DNA from: Cyathus striatus
Taxonomy: Eukaryota; Basidiomycota; Agaricomycetes; Agaricales; Nidulariaceae
DNA length: 64,000 bases
NCBI GenBank assembly: GCA_025738555.1
Contig: JAOVFP010000005.1
Span: 5,456,001-5,520,000, forward strand
Direction of reading: 5' to 3'
Positions 50,131-64,000 of this stretch are shown here, in pieces. The notes below the pieces were generated by a model, which ran no database searches, was not told the origin of the DNA, and worked only from the letters and a program-made list of their open reading frames with translations. Numbering within the stretch: position 1 is the stretch's first letter; every line of letters starts with the position of its first letter. A program made the translations under genes and the position numbers.

Positions 50131-53100
50131 GGATGATGGTGGACGGGTGGACGACAGAATGTCTAAGTCTTTTAGCGGAATACATCACCCCGGAATAAAC
50201 ATGTGCAAACTCATTCATCTCCACTCTTCCTTCTCCTTCCACTTCCATCTCTACCAACTCAACACTAGTCTTATGAACCGGATCTTCACCTCGGGTTCAT
50301 CCACAACCGCTTCACTCTCACTCTGTGTCCCATCCGGATTCCCCCACCACCACTACTACTCCCGGCCTGCTTCCCCGCTGGCCTGACCAATACCGTGCTA
50401 CGGCTGCTACCTCGCTGTTGTCCTACAGAGCGATTCAATGCTTTTGATACTCATCGCATTGCACTAGTAACTGATCCGTACACCGTGCAAATCATCAACT
50501 CATCAACGCATTTGACTCCAAGTTCGTGTCTATCTTCCCATGCTGTGTAATGTTCGGTTTAGCAACTGCACTACATAGCCCTATATACCTTGTGACTGCC
50601 AACTCTCATGCTTTCTTACTTTTATAGTTCAACGCTGCGCTCATGTGTTCAGGCTCATTCAAGCTAAGTATATATTAATCACCTGCACTACATAGCCTTT
50701 TACCCCATAACGACTCCCCGACATTTGTAACCATCCCACTCTCCGACTCTCGCTCTCCACGAACTTCAAGAAAATTAAAAGAGCAGAAGCTATTGCCTTG
50801 TACAGCGCCGCATATTACTAACTGCACTATAAGGTTTCACTACCTTTGAGGCTCTCCGTTCGCAGACTTTTCAGCTTGACTATTCAAATATTCAGATTTT
50901 ACTCAGCCCATATCAATCGATCAAAGTACCTTGAAAGTTCGGACTGCTTGACTTCATACTTTTAATGTCAAGTAGCAAGATGGTTTATCAAATGTGCTAC
51001 ATAACCTTTAAATGACCTTTACGAATGAACAAAAAATTAAATTAATTGAAGTAGTAGCAAACAAATGCCTCGCAAAATGTCGTTTATTATCAACTACACT
51101 ACAAGGCCATATGTTGATCAAGACATTAAGCACCTTTGAGGCCTTCCGTCCGCAGAGTGCTCCAGCTTCCAACACCACCAAGCATTTGTCTTTTTTATTA
51201 CAAGTGCGTAGCTCAAAAATATTAGAAGCTTCAGTATTCCAAATCCACGTAGCACTGAGCTACAGTTTATCAACTGTGCTACACAGCTTTTTACACTATG
51301 GCGACTCTCAAGACCTTTAACAATCATCTTTTCTCTCTCAGATCCTCAAAAAAATTTAGAATCACGAAACAATCAAAGATGCATGCCTTTTTAGAAAGTC
51401 GCCGCTTCAGCTGTCGACGACTACACTACAACGGCGTACTGGATCTTTCACATATTCCGCCTTACTACCTCCATCTGCAAACTGTCGAACTTCTTAAACT
51501 CATTACTATTAACATTATGCACTGTACTACAACATCCATCGGAACCCAACCTATTATTTCATACATCTATTAACAATGCCCGGACTCTCATTTGTAAAGA
51601 TATTTCACTATTCTTATCATGTCCAGGATTGAAGAATAAAAAATATTCAAAACCTTAATATCTACGGTACGTCTTTGTTAATTTTCTCTGAAATTGCTCA
51701 AGGTCAAGGTCAGGTCTTTTACGAAGTCACTCCATAAATTGTTAAACATTAATGTCTGCAGTTTTGTATTCCTTAAGATTGTAAAGTCATTGAACTCATC
51801 CAGATTTTTTTTAAATCTTATCCATTTTAATGCTACACTAGCAGTTATACTACAATACTAGTGTACATCATTCGACAACTTTAGTTAGTACTCTCTGGTC
51901 ATAAGTTTTAAATGTTTACCACTACGAAGTTATTCACTCACTAGTAATTCTTAGGCTCTTCAAAAAATTTCAAGTAGAAGCTAAAGTTATAAAGATGCCC
52001 TGGAATAAATTGCTTAGTAGCAGTTACACAACAAGGCTGTACAAATGACCAGCTTATCCAAAACCAAAGTACGAAAACAATAATTTAGCCTACATCACTT
52101 TTTCGTAAAAGTCCAAGCCACCCTCATAATTTTTCTCTGCTTTTATATATAAAAATACGACAATTGCCTCATTGCGATAAGCCATATTGCAAGCCGCCCC
52201 TAGTAGCAGCTGCACCAGAGCCATTCGTCGGCTCATTCAACGTTTTGATTAAAACAGTGATTGGAAGTATGGTGGCTCAAATTTCAATTATAAAACTACT
52301 AACGGTTTCCTAGTCTTCCAAACATGTGTTGTTTCTTTCTTGATTTATTGTCGGCTGTATTATATTAAATTCAAGAGTTGGAACAAGTTAGAATGCTTAC
52401 TTATGTTGTACCGACAGTTGCTTTGTCATATTATCTCTGGTATCAAGTATCTTTTAAAAACACGCCATGGGAGTTCAACGTTAAACCTAAAGTTCTTCGA
52501 CTAATATTAATATAGGTAAGTATACGGGCTTATGAGTTAAGTTTTGTTGAAGTTTTGGCACGATGATTCGAACACCCTATGTAATCTCCAAGCTGCGTAC
52601 TTTGTGATTATATACTTGTCCTTTTCAAGTAATGTACTCACTCCATATTGACGTACAATTACTTGATTTCTTTTTTATTTAAAAACATGAACGTTACAGA
52701 GTGCGTACAACTAAATGTTTGTGAACATGTTTGTTTGAAGTTCAATGGAACCGGATCAGTGCCATATTTGTGGCCCGTGTCACAGCGGCTGAGCGCTAAC
52801 TTCAAGTTGCCTTAGGCTCTAATCAACTCTCCAACACAACTCCAACATCTTTCCCAGGTTGATCTTCTCAACAGCTGATCCATTAGCCTCTATTAGCATG
52901 AGCACAAATAATTTCCAGGTTAGGTGAGATGGTTCGTATAATAATACATACTACTTAGACTAAAAAAGAAGTTTGTAGCACTGGGGCCGAAGGGGGTGAG
53001 TTTCCGGTGTGGTTCGAACCTACTTAGTATCCATCGTTGCGTTAGTATAAAGTTACTAAGTTCAATTTCTTGAGAACAAAGTGGACGTCCAGCAGAACAG

Positions 53101-54132
53101 TGTTAAAGAGATAGAAATAATCACATCATTCAATGCTACGTATTCTGAGGCCTAAGCTTAAATAGGTTCGACACACACCATCATGTACTGCCTTAGTAAA
53201 TGAGAACATCATATTCGTCGTCGATTCATCTATATTTGCACAACGAATGACGGCTATAATGAAGGGCTACCAGAAAACCTCATAGGAGATCTGCCCCTCC
53301 CTTCAAGAGCTATATTGCGGATATTTTACTCATTCAGTTGACATAGAATTAAGTTAGAGCTGGACAAAAAATACCACTGAGAATATCGATGTTTCCGATA
53401 AAATGTTTCCATAGTTTAACGATACTCCATTAGTACTAATACTATTGTTAAAACATTGCCAGGTGCGGTTAAAAGCAACTGTATGCGTGTCATCGAAGAA
53501 CAACGGGAGTTTAGGACGTTTATCTAGGGTTTTACAGATAATACCTTTACGTTTTTTTAGTGAAAAGGGCCGAACGCTGTAGAATGATTTGACACATATA
53601 TCCCCACAGTCGGGTAGTGAAGGGGACAGTGTACTGTATACGTCGTATTGGCTCTCTGGAATTCGAAACTTGGCAATGGAATTTATGTTCATCCTTGGGT
53701 ACCGGTAATCGAGAGAAGCTTAATGAATGTCGAAGTGGTACTTATTTATAAACCTACAAGGGACGTTCTCGGTAGGCACTGTCTATATGGGTTAGGCCTC
53801 TCGCCGAACAGCTGTTATCATCCTCTTATCACCTTAATGGTATAGCGCATAATTCCCATCGTAAAACAGTCATGAGGCCTCAGTTAGGCCTAAAATTGAC
53901 CGAACTCTAACCTGTGGCTTTACCACAAGAAGTTTCGTGTCTGGGGGTGAGACAAATATAGAATATATTCTCAACTTCTATGCCATGTAAACTGAGAGGT
54001 ACCTGCAGTCCAGTCTCACTGGACGAACCGATTCACATTCAGCCCAAATGAAAGGAGAATCGACTCTTCCCGATTTCCCGATCTAAAGTCCATAAATAAA
54101 TTTGCATTTTTGACAATACACTCTACTAGCGT
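50131..54132. other. Gene-poor AT-rich tract, about 4 kb
   Basis: No recognisable gene. The left half (50.5-52.1 kb) carries the diverged repeat listed separately. The right half has an orphan open frame at 53354-53692 (-, 112 codons) with no motif. No long terminal repeats, transposase or reverse transcriptase motif is visible. It could be a decayed element, a non-coding RNA locus or simple intergenic DNA. Confidence 0.5.
50563..52036 (+). repeat. Diverged dispersed repeat around a CAACTGCACTACATAGCC core
   Basis: An 18-bp core similar to CAACTRCACTACAWAGCC recurs at about 50563, 50680, 50819, 50989, 51091, 51271, 51418, 51519, 51839 and 52017, all in the same direction, 100-180 bp apart in the left part. 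Longer matches exist: at 50686 and 51278 the core is followed by TTTTTAC and a CGACTC segment, and at 50830 and 51130 by CCTTTGAGGC and a CCG-CGCAGA segment. Copies are too diverged for recent amplification. It could be an old minisatellite or part of a larger decayed tandem repeat. Confidence 0.55.
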
Positions 54133-55719
54133 CTACTCGGACTTCGAGCCTTTCTTCTTGCTCTCCTTAATATCTCCTGCAAGCCAGATAGCAGAGAAGA
54201 GGAAAAAGCAATGCTAGTGCTAATAGCACCAGTGTAGTAAGGCCATGCAGCACTAAGGAATCGCGGGTAGCCGTCGTGCCGGGGAGGGACGACGGGAACG
54301 GTCGTAGAGCTATGGAGGTGTGTCCATCTAGTGTTTCATGACGTCAGTCAGCGAGAGGCAACGAAATGAGATGATGCGTACCCCTTGCGTTTGTAATCAA
54401 TGACAAACTTGAATACACCGTGCCTGTCAGGCGCTCTGAATGTTACTGAGTACTTTCCAGGCACACCGGGTACTGGAAGAAGCGAGGTCCGGATGTGGGG
54501 GTCGAGCATAGTGAATTCCATTTGCATATCCTTTATTCCAGAATAGGGCTCCCAGGTAGAAGTTTTAGGATTGAACTTCGAGATGTATGTACTGTAGACC
54601 TGGAATTACGATGTGATTAAGTAACAGAATGAAAATAGCAAGAGGGGGAGGAGATTCACAATTTGGTCATTGGTAGTGTAATGCTCGCTGGGGCCAGTAG
54701 CATTCACCAGATGGTGCTCAGTCTTGTCGACACGAAGAACAAGAGATTCTTGGAATGTCCATGCAGCAACGTCCTGAGCAAATTCAGCATTGCCGGATTT
54801 GACTCCTCTAAGAAAAGCATTGCGTTAGAGTTCGCATCCGGGGACGATATCTCAGACGTACTTAGAAATCTCCTTCTTCACAAACTCATCACTAAAGACC
54901 TCAACTCCACCGACCCAAGTGACACGCGCACCGGTGGTAGCCTGGAAGCCGGTCACGACACCCAAAGAGCTTCCAGCCCACAGGCCCTCACCACCCTTCT
55001 CCGCAGCATCCACAATTGAATCAGCAGACCCACCATCAACTTCAGCAGCAAAGCTCTCCGATGGCGCGTTAAGAATAGGCACAAGAAGAGGGTTGTCGCC
55101 GAGCGCGAAAGGGATACCAGAGTACCATACTGGATTCAAGTTCTTTGAGAGAATGGGGATGAAGTTGCAGGTACGGTGATGGGGATTACGCTGGGAGGCT
55201 CGGAGCGTTCAGGAAAGTATGAAATAAGCGGAGTACCGGGTGGTGGGAGAGTGAGTGAGAATTCGGCGGCGAGGGAGGAAAGGGGTGTTTGTTTCGTTGA
55301 GAGACCAACAATGAGGTTAGAATTGAGGGTGAGAAGCTCGACAAGAGACTGTGGTGTTATGTCCTTTGCGAAATCTAAAACATAGTTTAGACAAGTCACA
55401 TGTAATATGCGAATGCATACTTTTGGTTTCTGATGCAAGGAGGACAACATGGGAGAAGGATGGCACATCATCCTTGATAATAGCTGGTGACTCCTCCTTT
55501 GGTGAGCGGAATGTCAAGCTGTATCCCTTCTCTACAGCGCCATTAGATGGGTCTTAATCAAGTAGAACTATGCGGACCTTTTAAAGAATCAAAGAAGATA
55601 GAATAATCGCCAACTTTACTGGGTTCAACGACAACGAGAACAGAATCACCAGCGCTGGACTTCGCATTCACGAAGCCAGACAGACCAGCCGCCAGAATGA
55701 GTAGAGATTTGAATAGCAT
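54133..55719 (-). CDS. WBP1: OST48/WBP1 subunit of the oligosaccharyltransferase, with an apparent 1-nt frame break
   Basis: It is a subunit of the ER complex that transfers the preassembled glycan to Asn in nascent proteins; WBP1 is essential in yeast. A signal peptide (LFKSLLILAAGLSGFVNA) starts at ATG 55719. The lumenal domain has VVLLASETK, LWAGSSLGVVTGFQ and VEVFSDEF, then the membrane-proximal FKFVIDYKRKGWTHLHSSTTV and a final span with a basic tail ending KKKGSKSE. Short introns fit throughout. Around 55155-55158 a run of four G on the + strand appears one short: the upstream frame ends in a stop just after, while the next frame continues as ILSKNLNPVWYSGIPFALG, as in homologues. A missing base is more likely than a true null allele. 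Confidence 0.88.
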
Positions 55720-57504
<1,785 letters not shown>

Positions 57505-58494
57505 ATAGGTTGTGGTTAGCTCGGCCACCAGAATATAGAGAACTAGCACATATACCCGGTTGATGGTTCTGACATCAACTGGTGCTCGTTTGCCTTTTCA
57601 GATACGACCATTGAGTACTGAGTTCTGGTTACGACACCAGCCACAAATCCATAGTGGAAGTTCAAGTTGAAGTGAAGGTTGACGTTGAGTCGCTGAGGTT
57701 GAGTCATCTGGGCATGAACGTGATTGTAGCTCGGAGTGTGTCAGCAAGTTGTAAGCTTCCCCGACGTCACTTACAACTCAACTCCATATTCCACCAAACC
57801 GTATACACTAGCCTTTCGCAAAGTTCTTTGTATTTTCAAACATGTGTGGGGTAGCATCTTGGAGGTTCTCCTTGTTGGTATGTAGTGGTTCCTGTGGAAG
57901 ACAGATGCTAGGGTTTGATGAACCGTTCGTTTGCCTACTACCTGATCTATCTCCACCGATATGGCCTAGGGTCAAATTCGGAATGAAATCCTCCGTCGTC
58001 TCCTCCAACTTGCCTCCGAACCTCTTAATGCCCAATACTAGCCAATACTGGTTTGTTTGAGGCACGAAAAACAAACGGTTGGGAAGATCCTCTCAATTTC
58101 CTGATCCTGTTGCACTGCTTCCAAACAAGTGGCCGCCACTTATTCCCTGACTTCGATGAGCCAGGATGACAGGCTTGCTGATCACATCACAATCACCTTT
58201 CTCGTGGTTTCTGTTTGGAGAACCCTTACTTGCGGTTTCTATTTTTCGACACTGCCAACCCACGCAAATCAACTGGAATGAGTCGAGAGAAGAACGTAAT
58301 GCGCCGGTTTGTCATCCCCTCTAGGACATTCGGGTCGTCTCGCGAAAATCCTCATACATGATAAGTTTATTATGACTTGATGATGTTCGTTGCCTTTTTG
58401 TGCATCCATGTAGAGACGCTCCTACTTATATTAGGTACGAGGGCCGAGGATTCGTCTAAGACTCTCTTCTTCCCTCTCCAATCACTTATCCCCA
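57505..58494. other. Intergenic region, about 1 kb, no gene seen
   Basis: It holds the adenylate kinase 3' end and the transcription factor promoter. Open frames on both strands lack motifs. I see no repeat. Confidence 0.55.
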
Positions 58495-60765
58495 ATGCCT
58501 CCTTCAAAACCCGAGAACGCCGGTACACTTCGACGAGGGTCAGCTTGTCTGTCTTGCCGGTAGGTACTCATACATCGAGAATGTTAATCATGTGCTAATT
58601 TTGTATTTTCTTGCATATATAGGAGACGAAAGTTGGTACGTGTTCTGTTACATTGCATCGCGCTGGAGCACCCACTTACATCACTTATCTCTATCAGAAA
58701 TGCGATGGATTACGTCCAGTATGTCAGCAATGTACCAAGATGAGAAGGACAGATGAATGTCAATACGATGATAGCAAGAAGAAGAGCCGCACACAGATGC
58801 TACGAGAGAAGCTGGCGATGTTGGAGGAGAAGGTGCGAGAGCTAGAATCCGATGCGTCTGGCTCAAACCATAGTCATTCCCCCTACACCTCCTCTCGCGG
58901 ATCGTCTGTCCTCAACAGTACTTATGATGAATTCAACCAAAACCCATATTCCCAACTTCCCTCGCTCCCCGTGGATGTTTCGTCCTGGCTAGATACAGCT
59001 CCCCCTTATGCGTCTCAGGATGGTTTCGATACCATATGGCCAGAAATCGGGACATCTTCGTCTTCGAATTCCCCGTCGATCACGGGAACTCAAGCGAGTG
59101 GCCAGATGTCCCGCCCAAGCACCCTCGGCAATCCATTAAGTGCGTTAGGTCACAACGAAGGTTTCCATCAATTCTCGTCCACGAGTAATTGCTTATCGTC
59201 ATCTGGCTGGGATGCTACGCAGCCATTGCCATATGAAACACATTCATTCTTGTGGGTGCCAATAGTGGTTTATCGAGTTTCGTGGTTGTTAACACTGCTT
59301 TTTTAGACTTGGTGCTTTCATGGTCCATAAGAACCAATGCTACTTCTTCTCTGACATGAATAGATTTGATAACATTTCGGCACTACCGCATCAGCAGGGT
59401 CCTCATCCAGCGCTGATGAATGCAATTTACCTCCTGGCGTGCCATTTCACCAAAACGCCCCTATGCTCCCAATTCGAGGAGATCTTCCTCACGCAAACCC
59501 TAAACGAGATAACGGTTGCCCTCCATAATTCGAATCATTTAGTCGATGTCATTCAGGCTTCTACGTTGCTGGCTGTGTACTATTACTTCAATGGGCGGGT
59601 CTTGGAAGGCTACCGCCATGCATTCTCATCCGCCAGACTTGCTATTGGTTTGGGCCTACATCAAGTTAGGCGCGTTGGCAACACAGGATTTAATTCAATA
59701 GAAGTCGCTGATGCCGAAGAAAAGATCGCAGCATTCTGGCAGGTGTTCCTTGTGGATCGTTGTTGGTCTTCTGCGAATGGGTTGCTTTCAGCAATACCTG
59801 ATGGAAAGACTTCTAGCACTCGTATAACGACGCCTTTGCCTACAGTCCTCACTAGTGCTAATCCGGTAAGCTCTTCTAGTGGCTCTCACTCGAAACCACC
59901 ATATCTAACTCCCTTTTAGGAGCAACATTCCTTCAATAGCTCTATATTCGATTTATTCGAACCGCATACATCACTGTTTCACGCAATTTCACTGGCAACC
60001 CCGGCATTCAAAGCCATGGCGGCTGCGGTCTATGACCGGAGTTCCCGATTAGCAAATTGTGGGTGCGAGCGCTATATCATACCCTTGATTTTTATTTAAA
60101 TCTATTTTTAGCACTTCGACGAGATGAATCCTACTGGTCTGATCATCGGCTATGCCAAATAGCGTTGCAACGAGTTCAGGCGACTGTGTGGTCTTCTATG
60201 AACAGCTCTGAACTCTGGAGTGTAGGAGATAACAAACAAGATGTAGTCGATATGTTCGCTGTCAACACGATGATGCATGCCTCTACGATATATCTTCAGT
60301 CAGACACCGACTTCTTAGAGTCGACTTACACTACCGACGCGCTATCTGGTATAGTTGCTCTGGCTGGCCAAATCAATGTCAGTGATTATCCATATCTGGA
60401 TCCAATGATAGGGGTATGTTGGACTCTCAATGTCATTCTTCCGGACTTGCTAATATTTTATTGTCGTAGGTTTGCTGGTCAGGCATCACTAACATTCTTC
60501 TCCAACGAATTAAGTCGTTTAAAGAACAGAAAGCCGCCAATTTCGACGAGTTCTCAAGCACTATTCCTTTCATTAAGGGCTGTCTAAATACTCTCCTTGG
60601 TTACTTGAAGCCTCTAGCGGAATTTGCTCCCTTAGCAGGTTGGTAACAAAAACTCACCATCCTTGATCACAACGTTAACTGTCAGCTCTACTCAGGAAAC
60701 ATGGAAAAGGGAATAAGAGAGAACTATCAAGATTATTTGGAATATCCGCCACCTCCTCAGTATGA
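58495..60765 (+). CDS. Zn2Cys6 (fungal zinc-cluster) transcription factor
   Basis: The N-terminal DNA-binding domain, CLSCRRRKLKC-DGLRPVC-QQC-TKMRRTDEC, has the C-x2-C-x6-C-x6-C-x2-C-x8-C spacing of Zn2Cys6 proteins, followed by a coiled dimerisation segment (LREKLAMLEEKVRELE). It is assembled from exon 1 (58495-58559), a 13-nt microexon (58623-58635) and exon 3 starting at 58698. After a Ser-rich linker comes the fungal-specific transcription factor domain with MNAIYLLACHFT, ASTLLAVYYY and ARLAIGLGLHQV, and a C-terminal helical part ending at SATSSV. The target genes are unknown; no metabolic cluster adjoins it. Introns are otherwise ordinary. Confidence 0.92.
58623..58635 (+). other. 13-nt microexon inside the zinc-cluster domain
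   Basis: The exon sits between ATATATAG and GTACGTG and supplies the basic residues RRKL between the second and third Cys. Without it the frame would shift, so it is obligatory for a functional DNA-binding domain. Flanking introns: 58560-58622 (63 bp) and 58636-58697 (62 bp). Confidence 0.8.
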
Positions 60766-63700
60766 ACCATCAATGTTATTTTCGGTAGCATGATTGTACT
60801 TGTACCCGTGTAGAAATTTCTCTGTGGGTTTTAAGGTTCTACTACATATATTTATCACTTGGGTCTGAAAATGATCCACTACTACTATCATACTTTGTAC
60901 TAATGAAATTCGCCACCTTTGTCCGCTGTGTATTAATATGGTCAACATTTAACTAGTCTACTGTATAAACCGTTCTCCTCGGATTGTATTATATTATTAC
61001 CTTTTTACGGCAATTACATACGATGCCTCTATTTTTTTTATCTTATCTTTGACATTCAAGCTGGTCCGCACTATGTCCACATATGTTGCACATATATCAA
61101 CTCCGACTCCACCAAAATAAAGACAAAAATTATCATTGATGTCGAAATATCCAAAGACCACGGAGCTCGGAGGAACATGGATCAGAGCTAAGTACTCGAA
61201 TTGCCATCCATGCGCAGTAATAGTATATCGGGATTCGGGGAGAAAGTAGGAAGTCTCTAGAACTTGTGAGTCATCTAAAAGAGAGCACAGATAATCGGTA
61301 TAATTTCACGACCGTCGCGTGTCGGCTTGATATGCGCACTACTTACCAACGTCATATCATGTAAGAAAACATAGAATCAAGAGATTAACTTCCGAACGGG
61401 ACTTGCACGGATTCGACGGAAGATAGGTAACCGAAATAAAGATTTTCAAAGTTCAATGTTGTAAGTAAGTAAAGGTCGGTGAACATTCCGGTTCATAAAA
61501 GAAAGCCGGACTGTGAGTCATTAATCAGTATGTTTGAAGATTGCTATCTCTGCGATGACAGCGTAGAACCTACTTAGTAGTCGCAATAGCAGGCAGTACG
61601 GTTCATCATTGGGAAATTTTCGCCACTTTTAGAAATGCAGGTGATGACTATTTCAAATCAACGACGGTCATCCCGCAGGATTGTGTACACCCCGATGAAC
61701 CCGTTACTCATCACCCGCCTTGCACCCGCCAATACTATTTTTCATTAGTCAGTTATGTACTTCCCTCATCCTCCTTCTTCATCCATCGAATTGTGTATGG
61801 CATCATTAAGGTTGAACATGAGTATGTAAATTTGTAACCGTCCCACTCGGAATTAAAAATCTTTCACAATACGAATCGCTATCCACAATGAAATGATGGT
61901 AAAAGCTCCTATCTTCGTGACCATAAAGTGAACCATGCGGTTCAGAGTCGACATTCCAGTAGATGAGCCGTTTGTAGTCTGACTGGCAATGAGAGGATTA
62001 AACAAGAACAGACAAGAGTCCATACACATACGAAACGTTTCATACGCAACGCAATGTGCAAGAAGGACCACAAAGCTTCTTAACACTGTTGCGTTCCATT
62101 CCCAGCCTGGACGCACAAAATGAAATACATACAAGCATGGATGAGACTTATCAGTTATCACCCATCATATCTTATTTCATTCTTCAATCTATTCGATATT
62201 CGATCACAAGATTAGCATCGATCATCCCAATTTGCACAGCCGCGCATGTGCTAAATTTGGACCCACAATGGAGACGTAGATAAGATCAGGTGGCGTTAGC
62301 GCTGGGATTTGATTGTTAGGAGTTGATAAATTTTTGGGAGGTGGCTTCACATTGGGGGATTAAATGCATTTGGTTGCGTGTATTTGATGTGTCTGGAATT
62401 TGTAGGCCTGGCGAGCTATGATAGCAATTTGGGATTCAAACTAGAAATGCAAATTGATCAATTTGATAGGGGCGTACAACTTGAACTAGTAATGACCAAA
62501 AACGACCTACAAGAACCTACCTTGGAAGCCTTTCGAAGTGACATGTGTTTTTTTAAAAGCCATCTAGACCATTTGCCTTACATCTCGGCTTGATTACATT
62601 TCAAAGGTGCGTGCTAAAATAAGCCACGGATGGTCGGAGCGGTGAGATGATTATTTCTCGTGAAGACGCGTAAAAGTACGCTGTAGCGTTAAATTATATC
62701 AGATATGATATCCCAGTAATGAAAAGTTCCAAGAGATTATGTCGCGATGTCCTCTTCCCCGAACGGCCGAATTGTTCGAATCTTGGTTGAGTAGGCGTGA
62801 GTTCTATTCTCGACGACAGAGGCTGAAACAAGTGACGTCGCGTTGGAGCCCGTTGACACTTAGCCGATGACGACGGGTTAAACGACGGCGTACAGTGATA
62901 TAAGCCCTGACGATGATAGAAAGTCATATCAAAGCCTAAGGAAAGGCTATTTTCATGTAGAGTCTCGAGTCCCGTCCGTAATAGAATCCCGTTGTCCCCT
63001 AGGTCTAGATGACATGTATTCGGAGAGATATGAACACATTGCAATGTCCACCGAGTCCAGTCTATTTATTCGTTGACTAGAACTGTCGTTATCGTTGATA
63101 GTAATGAAGGTGTGTAGCCTAGGTATGGCCGATAGAAAGGCACGAACACAGATATGCCATTAATAACTTTCCATGACGAGAATAGACGAGAATCCATTCC
63201 GGTCAGACCACTGCAAAAAGGAAACAACAAAGCAGTGTTTCATTGAGGGAATCAAAAATGTGGGGCATGGTCAATCAAAGTCTGGGGAATACAGGTAGCA
63301 AATTAGACGGAAGTAGACCAACCTGACCTATCTAACATGCCTGCAGGCATATCACGCAGCGGCGGGACATCATCGATGACCCGCCTATGACCTATTTCTG
63401 AGCACGAGACGAACCTTTGTTTACGGGATTACATTTAATTCCCTCGCCTTTGGGCGCAGTGTAGGTTCGGAATAGCCTTCGCATACGGTCAGGTGATGTC
63501 GCATGTCTAATGTACTGCAGCGCGCAACGGAGAAGCTGCGGTTCCACGCGTCTGAGAAGGGAGAAAGGATAAACAAAAAAGACTCATAGAATCACGGCCG
63601 GAATTCTCGGATGCAGTGTTTCGGACTATGGACCAAGGTACAAGAAAATAACGTATTTTGTGCGGGAAATGCAGAGAAATTGATGAAGGGTAGCGCTCGT

Positions 63701-64000
63701 TCAACTCCACCTGTTGTTGTTGTAGATGATTTGGCAAGGATGCTATTTCCGACAGCGGTAAAAAGAACATTGCAGGATTAAAAAAATACGTGGGGTAAAA
63801 AGCCTACCTGGTGAAGAATTTGTAGTGCGGGGGGATAGATAAGAGAAATAAGTAGTACGATTTGTTGCATTGTTGTGTAGAGAATATTCCTGGGAAGGCG
63901 ACGTGATGGCGCGCTGATGCATCATAAGAGGGCGATGCTATGACAGAAGGGTGATACAGATAATTTCGAAACATGCGTCGGTGCGTCGCAATAATTAAAA
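60766..64000. other. Gene-poor right end, about 3.2 kb
   Basis: No recognisable gene. Open frames at 61853-62161, 62694-63044, 63507-63770 and 63743-63925 (all minus) have no motif I know and no convincing splice partners. A gene may start beyond the window edge. I see no tandem repeat or tRNA. Confidence 0.5.

Noticed and set aside
53354..53692. 112-codon open frame in the gene-poor tract
   Set aside because: No recognisable motif, promoter or homologous pattern; kept only as a note.
61853..62161. Hydrophobic 102-codon open frame that might be a fragment of a basidiomycete membrane-protein family
   Set aside because: Similarity is too vague and no adjoining exons were found.
62694..63044. 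116-codon open frame near the right end
   Set aside because: No motif and no coding-like neighbours; probably chance.

Overview
The window looks like nuclear DNA from a filamentous basidiomycete, most likely a mushroom-forming Agaricomycete. Genes are compact and split by many 45-70 bp introns. Two tRNA-Tyr genes and one tRNA-Glu carry short introns. The gene set is typical of that group: three cerato-platanin genes, a GH3 beta-glucosidase, a Dicer, an ADP1-type ABCG transporter, a Zn2Cys6 regulator and a P2C-type (Na,K-ATPase-like) cation pump. No mobile element, CRISPR array or secondary-metabolite cluster is evident.

Layout. 0.1-2.9 kb (-): an 843-residue unrecognised protein with about 13 tandem 11-residue QT motifs that resemble dynein light chain LC8/Dyn2 binding sites. 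3.4-5.8 kb (-): a tandem pair of AhpD-like genes, one intact and one decayed. 6.3-10.9 kb (-): a Dicer-like RNase, divergent from a phosducin-like PLP2 gene (11.3-12.3 kb, +). 12.7-14.7 kb: a small acidic protein, two tRNA-Tyr genes and an N-acetyltransferase. 15.5-17.6 kb (+): PEP carboxykinase. 18.8-21.9 kb (+): secreted GH3 beta-glucosidase. 22.5-25.7 kb: a multi-span membrane protein, a small membrane-anchored CUE-like protein and COX17. 26.0-42.3 kb: three cerato-platanin genes (one frame-broken) lie around a P2C ATPase, an MCP1-like protein, an ABCG transporter and tRNA-Glu. 43.1-45.7 kb (+): an ITFG1/TIP-like membrane protein. 46.2-50.1 kb (-): a protein kinase with a 1.05 kb intron. 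50.1-54.1 kb: a gene-poor tract with degenerate repeats. 54.1-60.8 kb: OST48/WBP1, adenylate kinase and a Zn2Cys6 transcription factor. 60.8-64.0 kb: no gene recognised.

The genes are mostly unrelated housekeeping and accessory functions, with no operon-like logic. Several conserved genes (OST48, TIP, the P2C ATPase, MCP1-like, cerato-platanin 3) each contain one or two 1-2 nt frame breaks, often in homopolymers or dinucleotide runs. Because OST48 is essential in yeast, residual assembly indels are the simplest explanation for at least part of them. By contrast, the second AhpD-like copy has a clean 7-bp duplication and looks like a real pseudogene. Splicing is notable: four GC-AG introns, a 5-nt microexon in the ATPase and a 13-nt microexon in the zinc-cluster domain. 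All gene models come from reading splice sites and protein similarity by eye, with no database search.
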